Assembly: GCF_030651745.1 (NCBI RefSeq)
Contig: NZ_JAUSCC010000153.1
Location: 1 to 5,933 of the forward strand
Source of the DNA: Methylophaga sp.
GTDB taxonomy: Bacteria; Pseudomonadota; Gammaproteobacteria; Nitrosococcales; Methylophagaceae
Direction of reading: 5' to 3'
Length of the DNA stretch: 5,933 nt
The notes beneath the pieces were generated by a model. The model was not told the DNA's origin. It did not search any database and worked only from the letters and a program-made list of their open reading frames with translations. The translations under genes were made by a program, and so were the position numbers. Each line of letters begins with the position of its first letter. Positions within the stretch are counted from its first letter, which is position 1. This document shows positions 1-5,436 of this stretch, in pieces.

Positions 1-1
1 T

Positions 2-133
2 GCTGAGGAGCTAAAGAGTGCGATTGAGGCCTTTATCGTAAGGCATAATCAGAAGGCTCAACCTTTTAAATGGCGCCGAAGAGAGGTACAGGGTAGTCAG
101 ATAAAAAATACAATAGCTAATTTACGCAATTAA
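2..133 (+). pseudogene. IS630-family transposase, C-terminal fragment (5' part lies outside the window)
   Basis: The frame is open from the window edge to a TAA at 131-133 and gives 43 residues. They contain an AFIVRHNQKAQPFKWRRREV stretch followed by a short basic tail. The pattern of an AFI helix, a short N-rich turn and PFxW a few dozen residues before the stop is typical of the C-terminus of IS630/Tc1-mariner DDE transposases. The catalytic DDE residues would lie upstream, outside the window, so I cannot tell whether the element is intact or a remnant. It points towards the Stb-like operon tail, which is transcribed convergently. The family call rests on recognising this terminal motif and not on a domain search. 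Confidence 0.7.
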
Positions 134-142
134 ACACTAGCA

Positions 143-159
143 TGCGGTTAATTAGGACT
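143..159. repeat. Possible right terminal repeat of the IS630-like element
   Basis: A short AT-rich segment, ATGCGGTTAATTAGGACT (about 142-159), begins nine bases after the transposase stop. IS630 elements usually end within a few tens of bases of the stop, often with AGTCC-type outer bases. The matching left repeat is outside the window and no clear TA duplication is seen, so this is a weak positional inference. Confidence 0.3.
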
Positions 160-176
160 TTTCTTACAGGCAAATG

Positions 177-225
177 CCCCCTCAGTGGGGTTATGCGACA
201 GAAGATGCCAAGCCAGTCCATGGCT
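177..225 (-). terminator. Two small hairpins after the acidic-protein gene, possible operon terminator
   Basis: Just past the end of the minus-strand operon are a perfect 5-bp stem (AGCCA 211-215, TGGCT 221-225, 5-nt loop) and a C4/G4 stem (Cs within 177-181, GGGG 187-190). Neither has a following U-run on the minus strand, so they are not canonical Rho-independent terminators. Their position between converging transcription units is the main reason to list them. Confidence 0.25.
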
Positions 226-240
226 AATGCTCTCTAAGCT

Positions 241-531
241 TTATTTCCCATCATCATCCGACGAATCCTCCTGTTTATCGGGGTCAGCTAAATAGTCAAT
301 CCCTATCAATTTGCATGCATTTATATATTCATTCAAATGATAAGAACACTGGCTAATCATCAGTTCCACTGGGTCATAGATTTCTGCCTCCGGATCATAT
401 AATAAATATTCATCAAATTGAAAATAAAAGGGGTGGCTCAATCCGGTAAAATAAACCCGCATACCCTCGTAGGCATCTGAATCAGAGGTATACCAAGCGC
501 TAACGCCTTTATCAAAATCAATTAATTTCAT
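241..531 (-). CDS. Small acidic protein of unknown function, last gene of the Stb-like operon
   Basis: I do not recognise this 96-residue protein. It has about 21 Asp/Glu against 6 Lys/Arg and ends in an extremely acidic tail (residues about 83-95: DPDKQEDSSDDDG). The middle is rich in aromatics (Trp, Tyr and Phe through residues 13-50). No signal peptide or membrane segment is visible, so it is probably cytoplasmic. The ATG at 531-529 overlaps the TGA of the upstream StbC-like gene as ATGA. That indicates translational coupling and membership of the same operon, so a shared role with plasmid stability or transfer is likely. Small, highly acidic proteins from plasmid leading regions are sometimes DNA mimics that block host defences. 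Here that is only an inference from charge and context. Confidence 0.75.
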   Translation of the reverse strand: MKLIDFDKGVSAWYTSDSDAYEGMRVYFTGLSHPFYFQFDEYLLYDPEAEIYDPVELMISQCSYHLNEYINACKLIGIDYLADPDKQEDSSDDDGK

Positions 532-1175
532 AAATTCACCCTACCATCTTTATTTAATAACCAATAACCCCGTACCAATAAAATTGCCGAAATTACTAGC
601 CAAGGAATAACGACATAACCGATGGGTAAATTTAAAATGTGGGCCATGACGTTAATAAAATTATTGTCCGTCTCTTTTACCCAGTTAACATTACCCTCCG
701 CATACATAAGACCGGCTGAAACGCTGCCGGCAATAATCAGCGTTAGCCCATTTATCGTGAAAAAACTATTTATTAAGAGCCGCCGATGCAGTTGTTCCTG
801 CGTGATTGAATCTGATTTTTCAGCAATTTTTTGACTAATCGCGTCCATCATCAGCGCTGTTTCCCTCATTGCATTGGCCGAAAAGGCCCTCTGTTCAATC
901 AGCCGCTGCTGATTAATCGCCTCAACCGCATTGTTTCCAGCTGCCTCAATGCGGGCCGGCAGCGTATCAGTCGTATAACGGACATGTCCCAGCATTTCGA
1001 CTAACATCCAGGCTGGGTCATCCGGCTTGATTTGATGGCTGCAAGCAAATTTCAACACATCGATCTGCTGGATTTTTGTCAGCTTATTGAGCGCCGATTC
1101 TTGGTGATTAGTACCGCCTTCCGAAGTGTCCGGCGCTCCTGCTGCACGGCTATGGGTAAACGGCCCACTGTTCAT
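528..1175 (-). CDS. stbC: StbC/TraM-position protein with two C-terminal membrane segments
   Basis: A 215-residue protein encoded directly after the StbB-like ATPase, with an ATGA overlap at 1175-1172 and a strong Shine-Dalgarno (GGAGG) inside the end of the upstream gene. Residues 1-30 are polar and probably disordered. Residues 34-75 form a compact segment containing PDDPAWMLVEMLGHVRY. Residues 78-130 are helical and charged, possibly coiled coil. Two hydrophobic segments at about 135-158 and 183-207 should anchor it in the inner membrane, with most of the protein on the N-terminal side. The third position after an StbA/TraK-like and a ParA-like gene matches stbC of R388 or traM of RP4, whose functions are poorly defined. 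The name rests mainly on gene order and the DPAW segment. A membrane-bound partner for the ATPase is a reasonable inference. Confidence 0.65.
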   Translation of the reverse strand: MNSGPFTHSRAAGAPDTSEGGTNHQESALNKLTKIQQIDVLKFACSHQIKPDDPAWMLVEMLGHVRYTTDTLPARIEAAGNNAVEAINQQRLIEQRAFSANAMRETALMMDAISQKIAEKSDSITQEQLHRRLLINSFFTINGLTLIIAGSVSAGLMYAEGNVNWVKETDNNFINVMAHILNLPIGYVVIPWLVISAILLVRGYWLLNKDGRVNL

Positions 1176-1954
1176 ACCGCTTCCTCCGCTAATGCGTGTG
1201 TCGTTTCAGCCTTATCAGCGGGATGATCAGCCAGTAACAGATCCAGACTGCTGCGCGCCGCACGCAGCCAGTTATCGAGCTCGATCCGCAGTACCACGGG
1301 TAATTCGGCCGTTAACATTGCGTGCAGGGGCTGGGGGTCATTTTCTAATAGATCGATCAGCTGATGATGCAGTTCAGGAAAGAAGGCCTCGGCAAAACCG
1401 GCATTTATCCAGCGCGTGCGCTGATCTGAATTTCGCCAACGATCGAATGTCTCGTCCCGACCGAAAAATCCGTTTTTCAGGGCGATAGCCCGTGTGGCAA
1501 AAGCTGAGAGCCCTGAACCCAAACTCTGGTCAATCAGCGCGATGGAATCATTTTGGCGCGACAAACAAAAAATAACCTGAAGTTCAATCCCTAACGAGGC
1601 CAGCGTCAGGCTTAACAGTTCCTGAATCTCCCCAATGTTATTCAATCCGGCCGGCATGGGCATGACAATATCGCGACTCTCAATCGTTTCTAACGCTTGA
1701 AGCAGGCTGATCCAGCCGTCGCGGTCCGATAAATCAGCCAGGACCACGCCGGTATGATGTTGAAACCGTCTTGCCACATCCGGGTTAGCCTGGTCGGATT
1801 CGATCAGGGTAAGGCTGGTGCCCTGAGACAATACGGCACTGGCATAAAAGCTGCCGACGAGGGATTTACCCACTCCCCCTTTGGCACCATCAATAATGGT
1901 CAGTCGCCGTTTTTTGCAGGCCGGACGGGTTGAATCAATTAGTTTCGGTTTCAT
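1172..1954 (-). CDS. stbB: StbB/TraL-like ParA-family ATPase
   Basis: A 260-residue P-loop ATPase of the MinD/ParA class. The deviant Walker A motif is at residues 23-31 (GAKGGVGKS), with the signature lysine K25 and the P-loop K30-S31. A Walker A'-type strand follows at 48-59 (LTLIESDQANPD). These residues predict ATP binding and possibly ATP-dependent dimerisation. In R388, StbB is needed for conjugation and works against StbA in controlling plasmid location; RP4 TraL holds the equivalent place in traKLM. The ATG at 1954 has a good AAAGGA Shine-Dalgarno seven bases upstream and follows the StbA-like stop by 33 bases. The end overlaps the next start (ATGA). No ParB-like partner is visible, so chromosomal-type ParA partitioning is unlikely. 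The ATPase class is certain; the StbB assignment comes from context. Confidence 0.85.
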   Translation of the reverse strand: MKPKLIDSTRPACKKRRLTIIDGAKGGVGKSLVGSFYASAVLSQGTSLTLIESDQANPDVARRFQHHTGVVLADLSDRDGWISLLQALETIESRDIVMPMPAGLNNIGEIQELLSLTLASLGIELQVIFCLSRQNDSIALIDQSLGSGLSAFATRAIALKNGFFGRDETFDRWRNSDQRTRWINAGFAEAFFPELHHQLIDLLENDPQPLHAMLTAELPVVLRIELDNWLRAARSSLDLLLADHPADKAETTHALAEEAV

Positions 1955-1987
1955 TATTTTTTCCTTTAGAGTGATTGATATGGGGTT

Positions 1988-2392
1988 TTAAAGTTTAAAT
2001 TTCTCAGGATCAGTGCGGCCTAGGGCCACGATACCTGGGCCCCATGCCGGGGATGGCTGGGGTGGGATCCGTGGCTGCGTCTGATTCTGCGACCTGGAGC
2101 TTTGCACCGTTGTTTGCACCGTTGACGGTAAGCATGCCTCGGTGCGTGAGCTATTATCCTTGGCGAATAACGAGCCATTACCCCGGGCTAATAATATTTT
2201 ATAGGCGTTGATCAGCGTGGGTCGCCGCATTGTCATTGCCTGGGCGATGGCGTCCCAGGTATAGCCGAGCTCGCGTGCGGCGAGAATGTCTGGCAATGCC
2301 TCGTTGACCCGCTGAATACAGCGTTTCTGAGGTTTGCTTTGCAACAGCTTACTGAGTGGATTGTCCAGATCTGCCTCGTCTGAATCTACCAT
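1988..2392 (-). CDS. stbA: StbA/TraK-like DNA-binding protein, first gene of the operon
   Basis: A small basic protein (134 residues from the chosen start). Counted from the outermost ATG at 2401, residues 36-70 hold a helix-turn-helix-like segment (LGYTWDAIAQAMTMRRPTLI), in which a xTWxxIAxAM helix is followed by a recognition helix. A low-complexity linker of Ser, Gln and Pro (about 92-118) leads to a short tail. This matches R388 StbA and RP4 TraK, which bind repeated sites next to oriT and wrap or position the DNA. Suitable repeats lie about 100 bp upstream (2502-2541). The ATG at 2401 is directly abutted by AGG with no spacing. The ATG at 2392 has AGGA eight bases upstream, so I prefer it. 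StbA proteins typically repress their own operon, which fits the upstream repeats. The family call is by motif and operon order, not by search. Confidence 0.7.
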   Translation of the reverse strand: MVDSDEADLDNPLSKLLQSKPQKRCIQRVNEALPDILAARELGYTWDAIAQAMTMRRPTLINAYKILLARGNGSLFAKDNSSRTEACLPSTVQTTVQSSRSQNQTQPRIPPQPSPAWGPGIVALGRTDPEKFKL

Positions 2393-2501
2393 TTCGCTCA
2401 TCCTATAAATTCATTTTGAATAAATATAGCGCTTTAACTATACTCATTTTGTGATATGTTATTCATATTTAAACATTTTGAATCAAACCTTATCTCATCC
2501 C

Positions 2502-2541
2502 AAACTGTTCAATTCTGTTTCAAACAGTTTGAAACGGTTCA
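2502..2541. repeat. Four phased 10-bp repeats (AAACNGTTYR type)
   Basis: The copies begin at 2502, 2512, 2522 and 2532: AAACTGTTCA, ATTCTGTTTC, AAACAGTTTG and AAACGGTTCA. The exact 10-bp period puts every copy on the same face of the helix, as expected for cooperative binding of a small DNA-binding protein. A further near-copy, AAACATTTTG, sits at 2471, about three turns upstream. R388 StbA binds comparable short direct repeats upstream of its own gene. The likely ligand here is the StbA-like protein, by inference. Confidence 0.6.
2517..2535. promoter_or_regulatory. 19-bp perfect palindrome, probable operator
   Basis: GTTTCAAACAGTTTGAAAC is a perfect inverted repeat of two 9-bp arms around a single A. 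It spans the junction of the second to fourth 10-bp repeats, so the same bases form both direct and inverted symmetry. A dimeric repressor or StbA-like protein are the obvious candidates to bind it. It lies about 115 bp upstream of each flanking gene. Confidence 0.5.
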
Positions 2542-2573
2542 AATCGCAGGACTTATTTAATGTTGGCGTGGGT

Positions 2574-2588
2574 AAAGCGCTCCGCTTT
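2574..2588. repeat. Hairpin AAAGCG-CTC-CGCTTT, oriT-like stem
   Basis: Two perfect 6-bp arms flank a 3-nt loop. There is no U-run on either strand, and the hairpin lies upstream of the recombinase start rather than after a gene, so it is not a terminator. In MOBP and MOBF origins a stem of this kind precedes the nick site by roughly 8-25 bases. Here the GTCCTGC motif on the minus strand is about 22 bases away. The left arm extends to TAAAGCGCT, which is the reverse complement of AGCGCTTTA at 2428-2436. Confidence 0.45.
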
Positions 2589-2649
2589 TGATGACGATGA
2601 GGGTGGGTTTTGACCTTGATTAATCCGCAGTAACACGGGGAGAGAGAGC

Positions 2650-3588
2650 ATGAAAACAGAACAAACAGTACGTCACTATCGACTTCGCGCGCAGCAACTC
2701 ATTAAACGAGTAGAGCGCGACATTGGCAGTAATCAACCGACGCTTTACGAGGTGGCGCAGTGGCTCGTGGAAAAGCAAGCTGTCATATCGAAAGCGACCT
2801 GGCGGCAATACCGTGCGGCACTGATCTGTTACATAGAGGATGAGGTGAATCAGTCGACTGACGGACAACGTGCTATCGCGTTATTACGCGCAACGGATAC
2901 CCGTCAGTGTAAATCCCACGGAACGCAAACCTCCGCAAAAAAACTAAAAAAGATTTCTTTAGCTGACCTTCAAAAATTGGTGGCTTATTTTTTAGTCAAG
3001 GAGACTACTCGGTATGGCACTGAAACCCTGGCCTGGTTATTATCAGGATTGTGGACAGGACTTAGGCCGGCAGAATGGCAGTCAGCGCAGTTTGTTAAAA
3101 ACAACGTCGGCGAGCGGGCACTCTACGTTCAAAATGGTAAAAACTCTAACGGTCGGAGCCATGGAAACAGGCGAATAGTTGAGCTTTCCAATATGAATGA
3201 AGCTGAGCGGGAGGTGATACACTTGCACCTGTTAAATATAGCTACCAGCAAGAATGAGGGCGTTAATTTTGTTACTTTTTATAACCGATGCCGGGATTGT
3301 TTATATGGCGCAAACCTGAAAATTTGGCCCAATAGATCAAAATTGGTGAGCCTTTATTCGGCTAGACACCAATTTGCGGCGGATGCCAAGAGTTGCGGTT
3401 TAACGCAAACGGATATTGCCGCTCTGATGGGCCACGCCAGTATTGAAACAGCGGGCATTCATTATGGGCGACGCGTTTCCGGTCGGGGTGGATTAAAAGT
3501 TTCAGCCCATCCGGGGGATGTTGAAAAGGTGCGCGCGCTTAATGTCGACCGCCTTAAACCGGCAAGTTCGGGGCAAGGCCTGGGCTGA
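2650..3588 (+). CDS. Tyrosine recombinase (plasmid/ICE-type integrase) with an unusual YxxR box
   Basis: A 312-residue tyrosine recombinase. Residues 1-95 form an N-terminal SAM-like, core-binding helical domain; the catalytic domain covers about 100-275. Visible active-site residues are R139 (TGLRPAEW), a candidate K164 in the beta-hairpin (QNGKNSNGR), R239 (LYSARHQFAADAK), H262 (LMGHAS) and the nucleophile Y272 (IHYGRR). The first His of the usual HxxR box is replaced by Y236. The spacing R239 to Y272 is normal, so the enzyme is probably active. The C-terminal 40 residues are an unrelated basic tail. The ATG has GGGGAGAG upstream. It is divergent from the Stb-like operon and ends 5 bp before the convergent repressor. 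Roles could be integration and excision, or resolution of plasmid dimers; no attachment site was identified. Confidence 0.85.
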   Translation: MKTEQTVRHYRLRAQQLIKRVERDIGSNQPTLYEVAQWLVEKQAVISKATWRQYRAALICYIEDEVNQSTDGQRAIALLRATDTRQCKSHGTQTSAKKLKKISLADLQKLVAYFLVKETTRYGTETLAWLLSGLWTGLRPAEWQSAQFVKNNVGERALYVQNGKNSNGRSHGNRRIVELSNMNEAEREVIHLHLLNIATSKNEGVNFVTFYNRCRDCLYGANLKIWPNRSKLVSLYSARHQFAADAKSCGLTQTDIAALMGHASIETAGIHYGRRVSGRGGLKVSAHPGDVEKVRALNVDRLKPASSGQGLG

Positions 3589-3593
3589 GACGA

Positions 3594-4004
3594 CTATTTG
3601 TCGATGAGTTTATTGATGCGTTGTTGCAGTCCGGTTACCGCCAATTCAAGGTCGTTAATCCGCTTTTTCTCCCGTAGCCCCTGCAAGACCTGTTTTTGCT
3701 GATCTGGCCACAGAGCAGTAAAGAGTTTCAGTAAATCCAATTGAGTTTCGTCTAACTGCCGTTCCTCTAAACCTTTTGCCTCATTAAGATTTAATGGCGC
3801 TTGACCGGTCAACAACCAATCGAGAGAGAGGCCATTTTCAACCGCGTACTCTACACAAATTGAATACGGTACTGAATCTCGATTCCGCCAGTTGCCAAGG
3901 GTGGCTCTATTAACCCGGAGCACTCTGGACAGGGCACTGTCTGAGGCGACACCCGCAGCTAATTGCAATCGATCCAAAACCGCGGCGGCGGAAAAATTGT
4001 TCAT
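3594..4004 (-). CDS. Phage CI-like repressor without a protease domain
   Basis: A 136-residue protein whose first 67 residues match the N-terminal DNA-binding domain of the phage CI repressor family (Phage_CI_repr type): VLDRLQLAAGV, then a helix-turn-helix of DSALSRVLRVNRATLGNWRNR, then VPYSICVEYAVENGLSLDWLLTG. Full-length relatives continue with a LexA-like S24 peptidase. Here the rest is a charged helical segment (residues about 78-136) ending in a coiled-coil-like LAVTGLQQRINKLIDK, suited to oligomerisation. It therefore should not be inactivated by RecA-driven self-cleavage. The gene converges on the recombinase with only 5 bp between the stops. The ATG at 4004 has no clear Shine-Dalgarno, so translation may be weak. 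Likely targets are the recombinase or stb promoters, or its own, but this is inference. Confidence 0.8.
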   Translation of the reverse strand: MNNFSAAAVLDRLQLAAGVASDSALSRVLRVNRATLGNWRNRDSVPYSICVEYAVENGLSLDWLLTGQAPLNLNEAKGLEERQLDETQLDLLKLFTALWPDQQKQVLQGLREKKRINDLELAVTGLQQRINKLIDK

Positions 4005-4052
4005 ATTGAATAGTATTAACGGACTCTTTATTAATTTTGAGGGCTTACTTTT

Positions 4053-4080
4053 ATTCTATTTGGATTTAGATCTTACCAAA
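4053..4080 (-). promoter_or_regulatory. Candidate promoter of the CI-like gene
   Basis: On the minus strand a -35-like TTTGGT (4080-4075) and a -10 TAGAAT (4058-4053) are separated by 16 bp, giving a leader of roughly 40 nt. The -10 is good and the -35 poor. The region is AT-rich, so chance matches are likely. Confidence 0.3.
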
Positions 4081-4145
4081 TTTATTCAAAACTAATATAA
4101 ATAATTCTTCAAACAAGCATTCATGTTGGAGGATGTATAATTTTA

Positions 4146-4197
4146 CTGCATCAAAAAACGGGATGATCCTCGCTAAATTACGTCCGTTTGGATGCAG
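4146..4197. repeat. Imperfect inverted repeat between the CI-like and phosphoesterase genes
   Basis: CTGCATC followed by A6 and CGG (4146-4161) is complementary to CCGTTTGGATGCAG (4184-4197), apart from a small internal loop. The 22-nt loop itself contains GGATGATCC. It lies between the 3' end of the phosphoesterase (4220) and the 5' end of the CI-like gene. It could be a terminator-like structure, a recombination (att) site, or the remains of a mobile-element end. It lacks a following U-run on the minus strand. Confidence 0.4.
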
Positions 4198-4219
4198 CGC
4201 GTGTGAATCGGCGACGATG

Positions 4220-4888
4220 TCATCTTCTCATCAATTGCTCACCGGCAAGATTAGTGACACCCCCGATAGCAACGCCGGTCACGTCAATGCCGCTAGGTAA
4301 TTTGTCACGATAATAAACGTGATGGTGGCCGTGAAATACATGCTTAACACCAAGTGACTCAGCCAGCTCATCAATAGCTTTAAAGCCGAATTTATAGCAG
4401 CTCGGCGCTTCATGAGTGACCAATATATCAGCTCTAATCTTCTTCTTCATTGCTTCAAACTCGTGATGCCAGATAGCATTATCCATGTGAAGCGGAATTT
4501 TCTTTACTCGGGGCTGAGAAGCAAGCCACTCTTTTTTAGTTTTCCATTTCGGTGGCTCATCCGGTTTCCAAACCCGCTGCATAAAAATACTACCCAGCCC
4601 CGCAATTCTGAGACCACCAATTTTCATTACTTTTAGATGTAAATTGTTATATGACAACGCGGAGTGAAACAGATTTTCGTATTCTGCAGTAGAGTCAAAA
4701 TCATGATTGCCAGGGATCCAATAAATCTGCGTCATGCCGATAATCGCCTGCAGATAACTTTCCAAAGGTAATGCTAAATTGTAATCGCCAAGCAGTATCA
4801 CCGCCTCTGGACGGTGCAGGTGTACCGCGCTAATAATATTTGCAAAGCAGCCGTGCGGGTCGCCGCAAAAAAGAATGTTGTTTGACAT
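4220..4888 (-). CDS. Calcineurin-like metallophosphoesterase
   Basis: A 222-residue protein with a complete metallophosphatase motif set, numbered from the ATG at 4888: D10-x-H12 (CGDPHG), G34-D35 (LLGDYN), G60-N61-H62-D63 (PGNHDF), H159 (VTHEAP) and G187-H188-H189-H190 (FHGHHH). All ligands for a two-metal centre and the catalytic His of GNHD are present, so it should hydrolyse a phosphomono- or phosphodiester; the substrate is unknown. No signal peptide is seen, so it is probably cytoplasmic. The length is typical for small stand-alone members. A TTG at 4906 would add six residues, but the ATG at 4888 has GGA eight bases upstream and is preferred. It is a single-gene unit with its own probable promoter. 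Its relation to the plasmid module is unclear; it may be cargo. Confidence 0.88.
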   Translation of the reverse strand: MSNNILFCGDPHGCFANIISAVHLHRPEAVILLGDYNLALPLESYLQAIIGMTQIYWIPGNHDFDSTAEYENLFHSALSYNNLHLKVMKIGGLRIAGLGSIFMQRVWKPDEPPKWKTKKEWLASQPRVKKIPLHMDNAIWHHEFEAMKKKIRADILVTHEAPSCYKFGFKAIDELAESLGVKHVFHGHHHVYYRDKLPSGIDVTGVAIGGVTNLAGEQLMRR

Positions 4889-4918
4889 TGTGTTAATCCG
4901 CCTCAAACAATAAGAGCC

Positions 4919-4952
4919 GTTCTATAATTAATCATATTTACTGACAATCAGT
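4919..4952 (-). promoter_or_regulatory. Probable phosphoesterase promoter with overlapping operator-like palindrome
   Basis: On the minus strand, -35 TTGTCA (4947-4942) and -10 TAGAAC (4924-4919) are spaced 17 bp apart, about 30 bp upstream of the chosen ATG. A perfect inverted repeat, ACTGA-caa-TCAGT (4940-4952), covers the -35 box, so a dimeric regulator bound there would block RNA polymerase. Confidence 0.4.
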
Positions 4953-5087
4953 GGTAACCCAAACTAATTCATCAATTCATCAATTTCAATAAGAAAACCG
5001 TTGTCTTTACCCGCTTTTCAATTTAATGATTCAGGCTGTTTAGGTATGACCTGAAGTTACACCATGAATAATAAAACAATCCGGATT

Positions 5088-5183
5088 TCAATCGGCCGCC
5101 GGTAAGACTATTGCTGCTTTGCCGGGGCCGTAATCTGTATCTAGGATTTGGTTGTCAGCGCCCAGGCCAGCGGATTCATCCAT
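5088..5183 (-). pseudogene. Short open frame, possible gene remnant
   Basis: An ATG at 5183 opens a 31-residue frame ending in TGA at 5088. The peptide (containing ADNQILDTDYGPGKAAIVLP) has a protein-like composition and is open back to a stop just seven codons upstream. It has no good Shine-Dalgarno and I recognise no family. It may be a fragment of a decayed gene or chance. Confidence 0.2.
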
Positions 5184-5436
5184 GCCTTTAGTATCCTCGA
5201 CTTAAGCAAAATAGTGAATTACAAATTATCTATCCTCGGCTCACGATCCAGGCTTTTTAACGACGTCTTGGCTATTTTCCTTTAGCCAATCGTCCCTATT
5301 GAAACGCTGATTGATGGGTATTATCCTTTAAATGAAAGCCTAACCTTGTTAAATAAAACCACTCAATCCAGCTTTGGAAAAATTCTTCTGCATGTCTAAT
5401 TCAATGGCTCAGTTTAAATGACCTTTATCATAAGCA

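Larger units (their letters stand above)
2402..2649. other. Divergent intergenic region: candidate oriT and StbA-like control region
   Basis: This 248-bp region separates the minus-strand Stb-like operon from the plus-strand recombinase. The stbA-proximal half is very AT-rich and carries three CATTTTG copies (2412, 2445, 2474) spaced 33 and 29 bp apart. The middle holds four phased 10-bp repeats with a 19-bp palindrome. The recombinase-proximal half has a 15-bp hairpin (2574-2588). On the minus strand GTCCTGC (2552-2546) resembles the ATCCTG|C nick site of MOBP/IncP origins. R388 and RP4 both place oriT next to the stbA/traK gene, so position supports an oriT, but no relaxase gene is present in the window to confirm the type. 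Promoters for both operons must also lie here; none is a strong consensus match. Confidence 0.45.

Noticed and set aside
622..1488. Plus-strand open frames opposite the stbC- and stbB-like genes (622-834, 1032-1226, 1126-1488)
   Set aside because: They are antisense to genes with clear motifs, membrane segments and coupled starts, and their translations show no family features.
1172..1954. Chromosomal-type ParA of a ParAB partition system
   Set aside because: No ParB-like gene or parS is adjacent; the flanking StbA-like and StbC-like genes fit the stbABC/traKLM arrangement better.
2393..2401. ATG at 2401 as the StbA-like start
   Set aside because: The AGG abuts this ATG with no spacing, whereas AGGA is eight bases from the ATG at 2392. 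This is not fully excluded.
2502..2541. CRISPR array or replication iterons
   Set aside because: Units are only 10 bp with no spacers, so it is not CRISPR. No replication-initiator gene is nearby, so a control or binding array is likelier than an iteron origin.
2620..2868. Minus-strand frame over the recombinase start
   Set aside because: It overlaps the well-supported N-terminus of the recombinase and its ribosome site, and has low-complexity, shadow-like composition.
3892..4095. Plus-strand frame across the CI-like gene start
   Set aside because: It is antisense to the helix-turn-helix coding region and its end is AT-rich intergenic sequence.
4412..4636. Plus-strand frame inside the phosphoesterase
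   Set aside because: It is antisense to conserved metallophosphatase motifs.
4889..4906. TTG at 4906 as the phosphoesterase start
   Set aside because: The ATG at 4888 has a correctly spaced GGA and the family's first strand begins right after it; the extra six residues add nothing recognisable.
5268..5289. TTGGCTA/TAGCCAA stem as a Rho-independent terminator
   Set aside because: It has no U-run on either strand and no gene ending just upstream.
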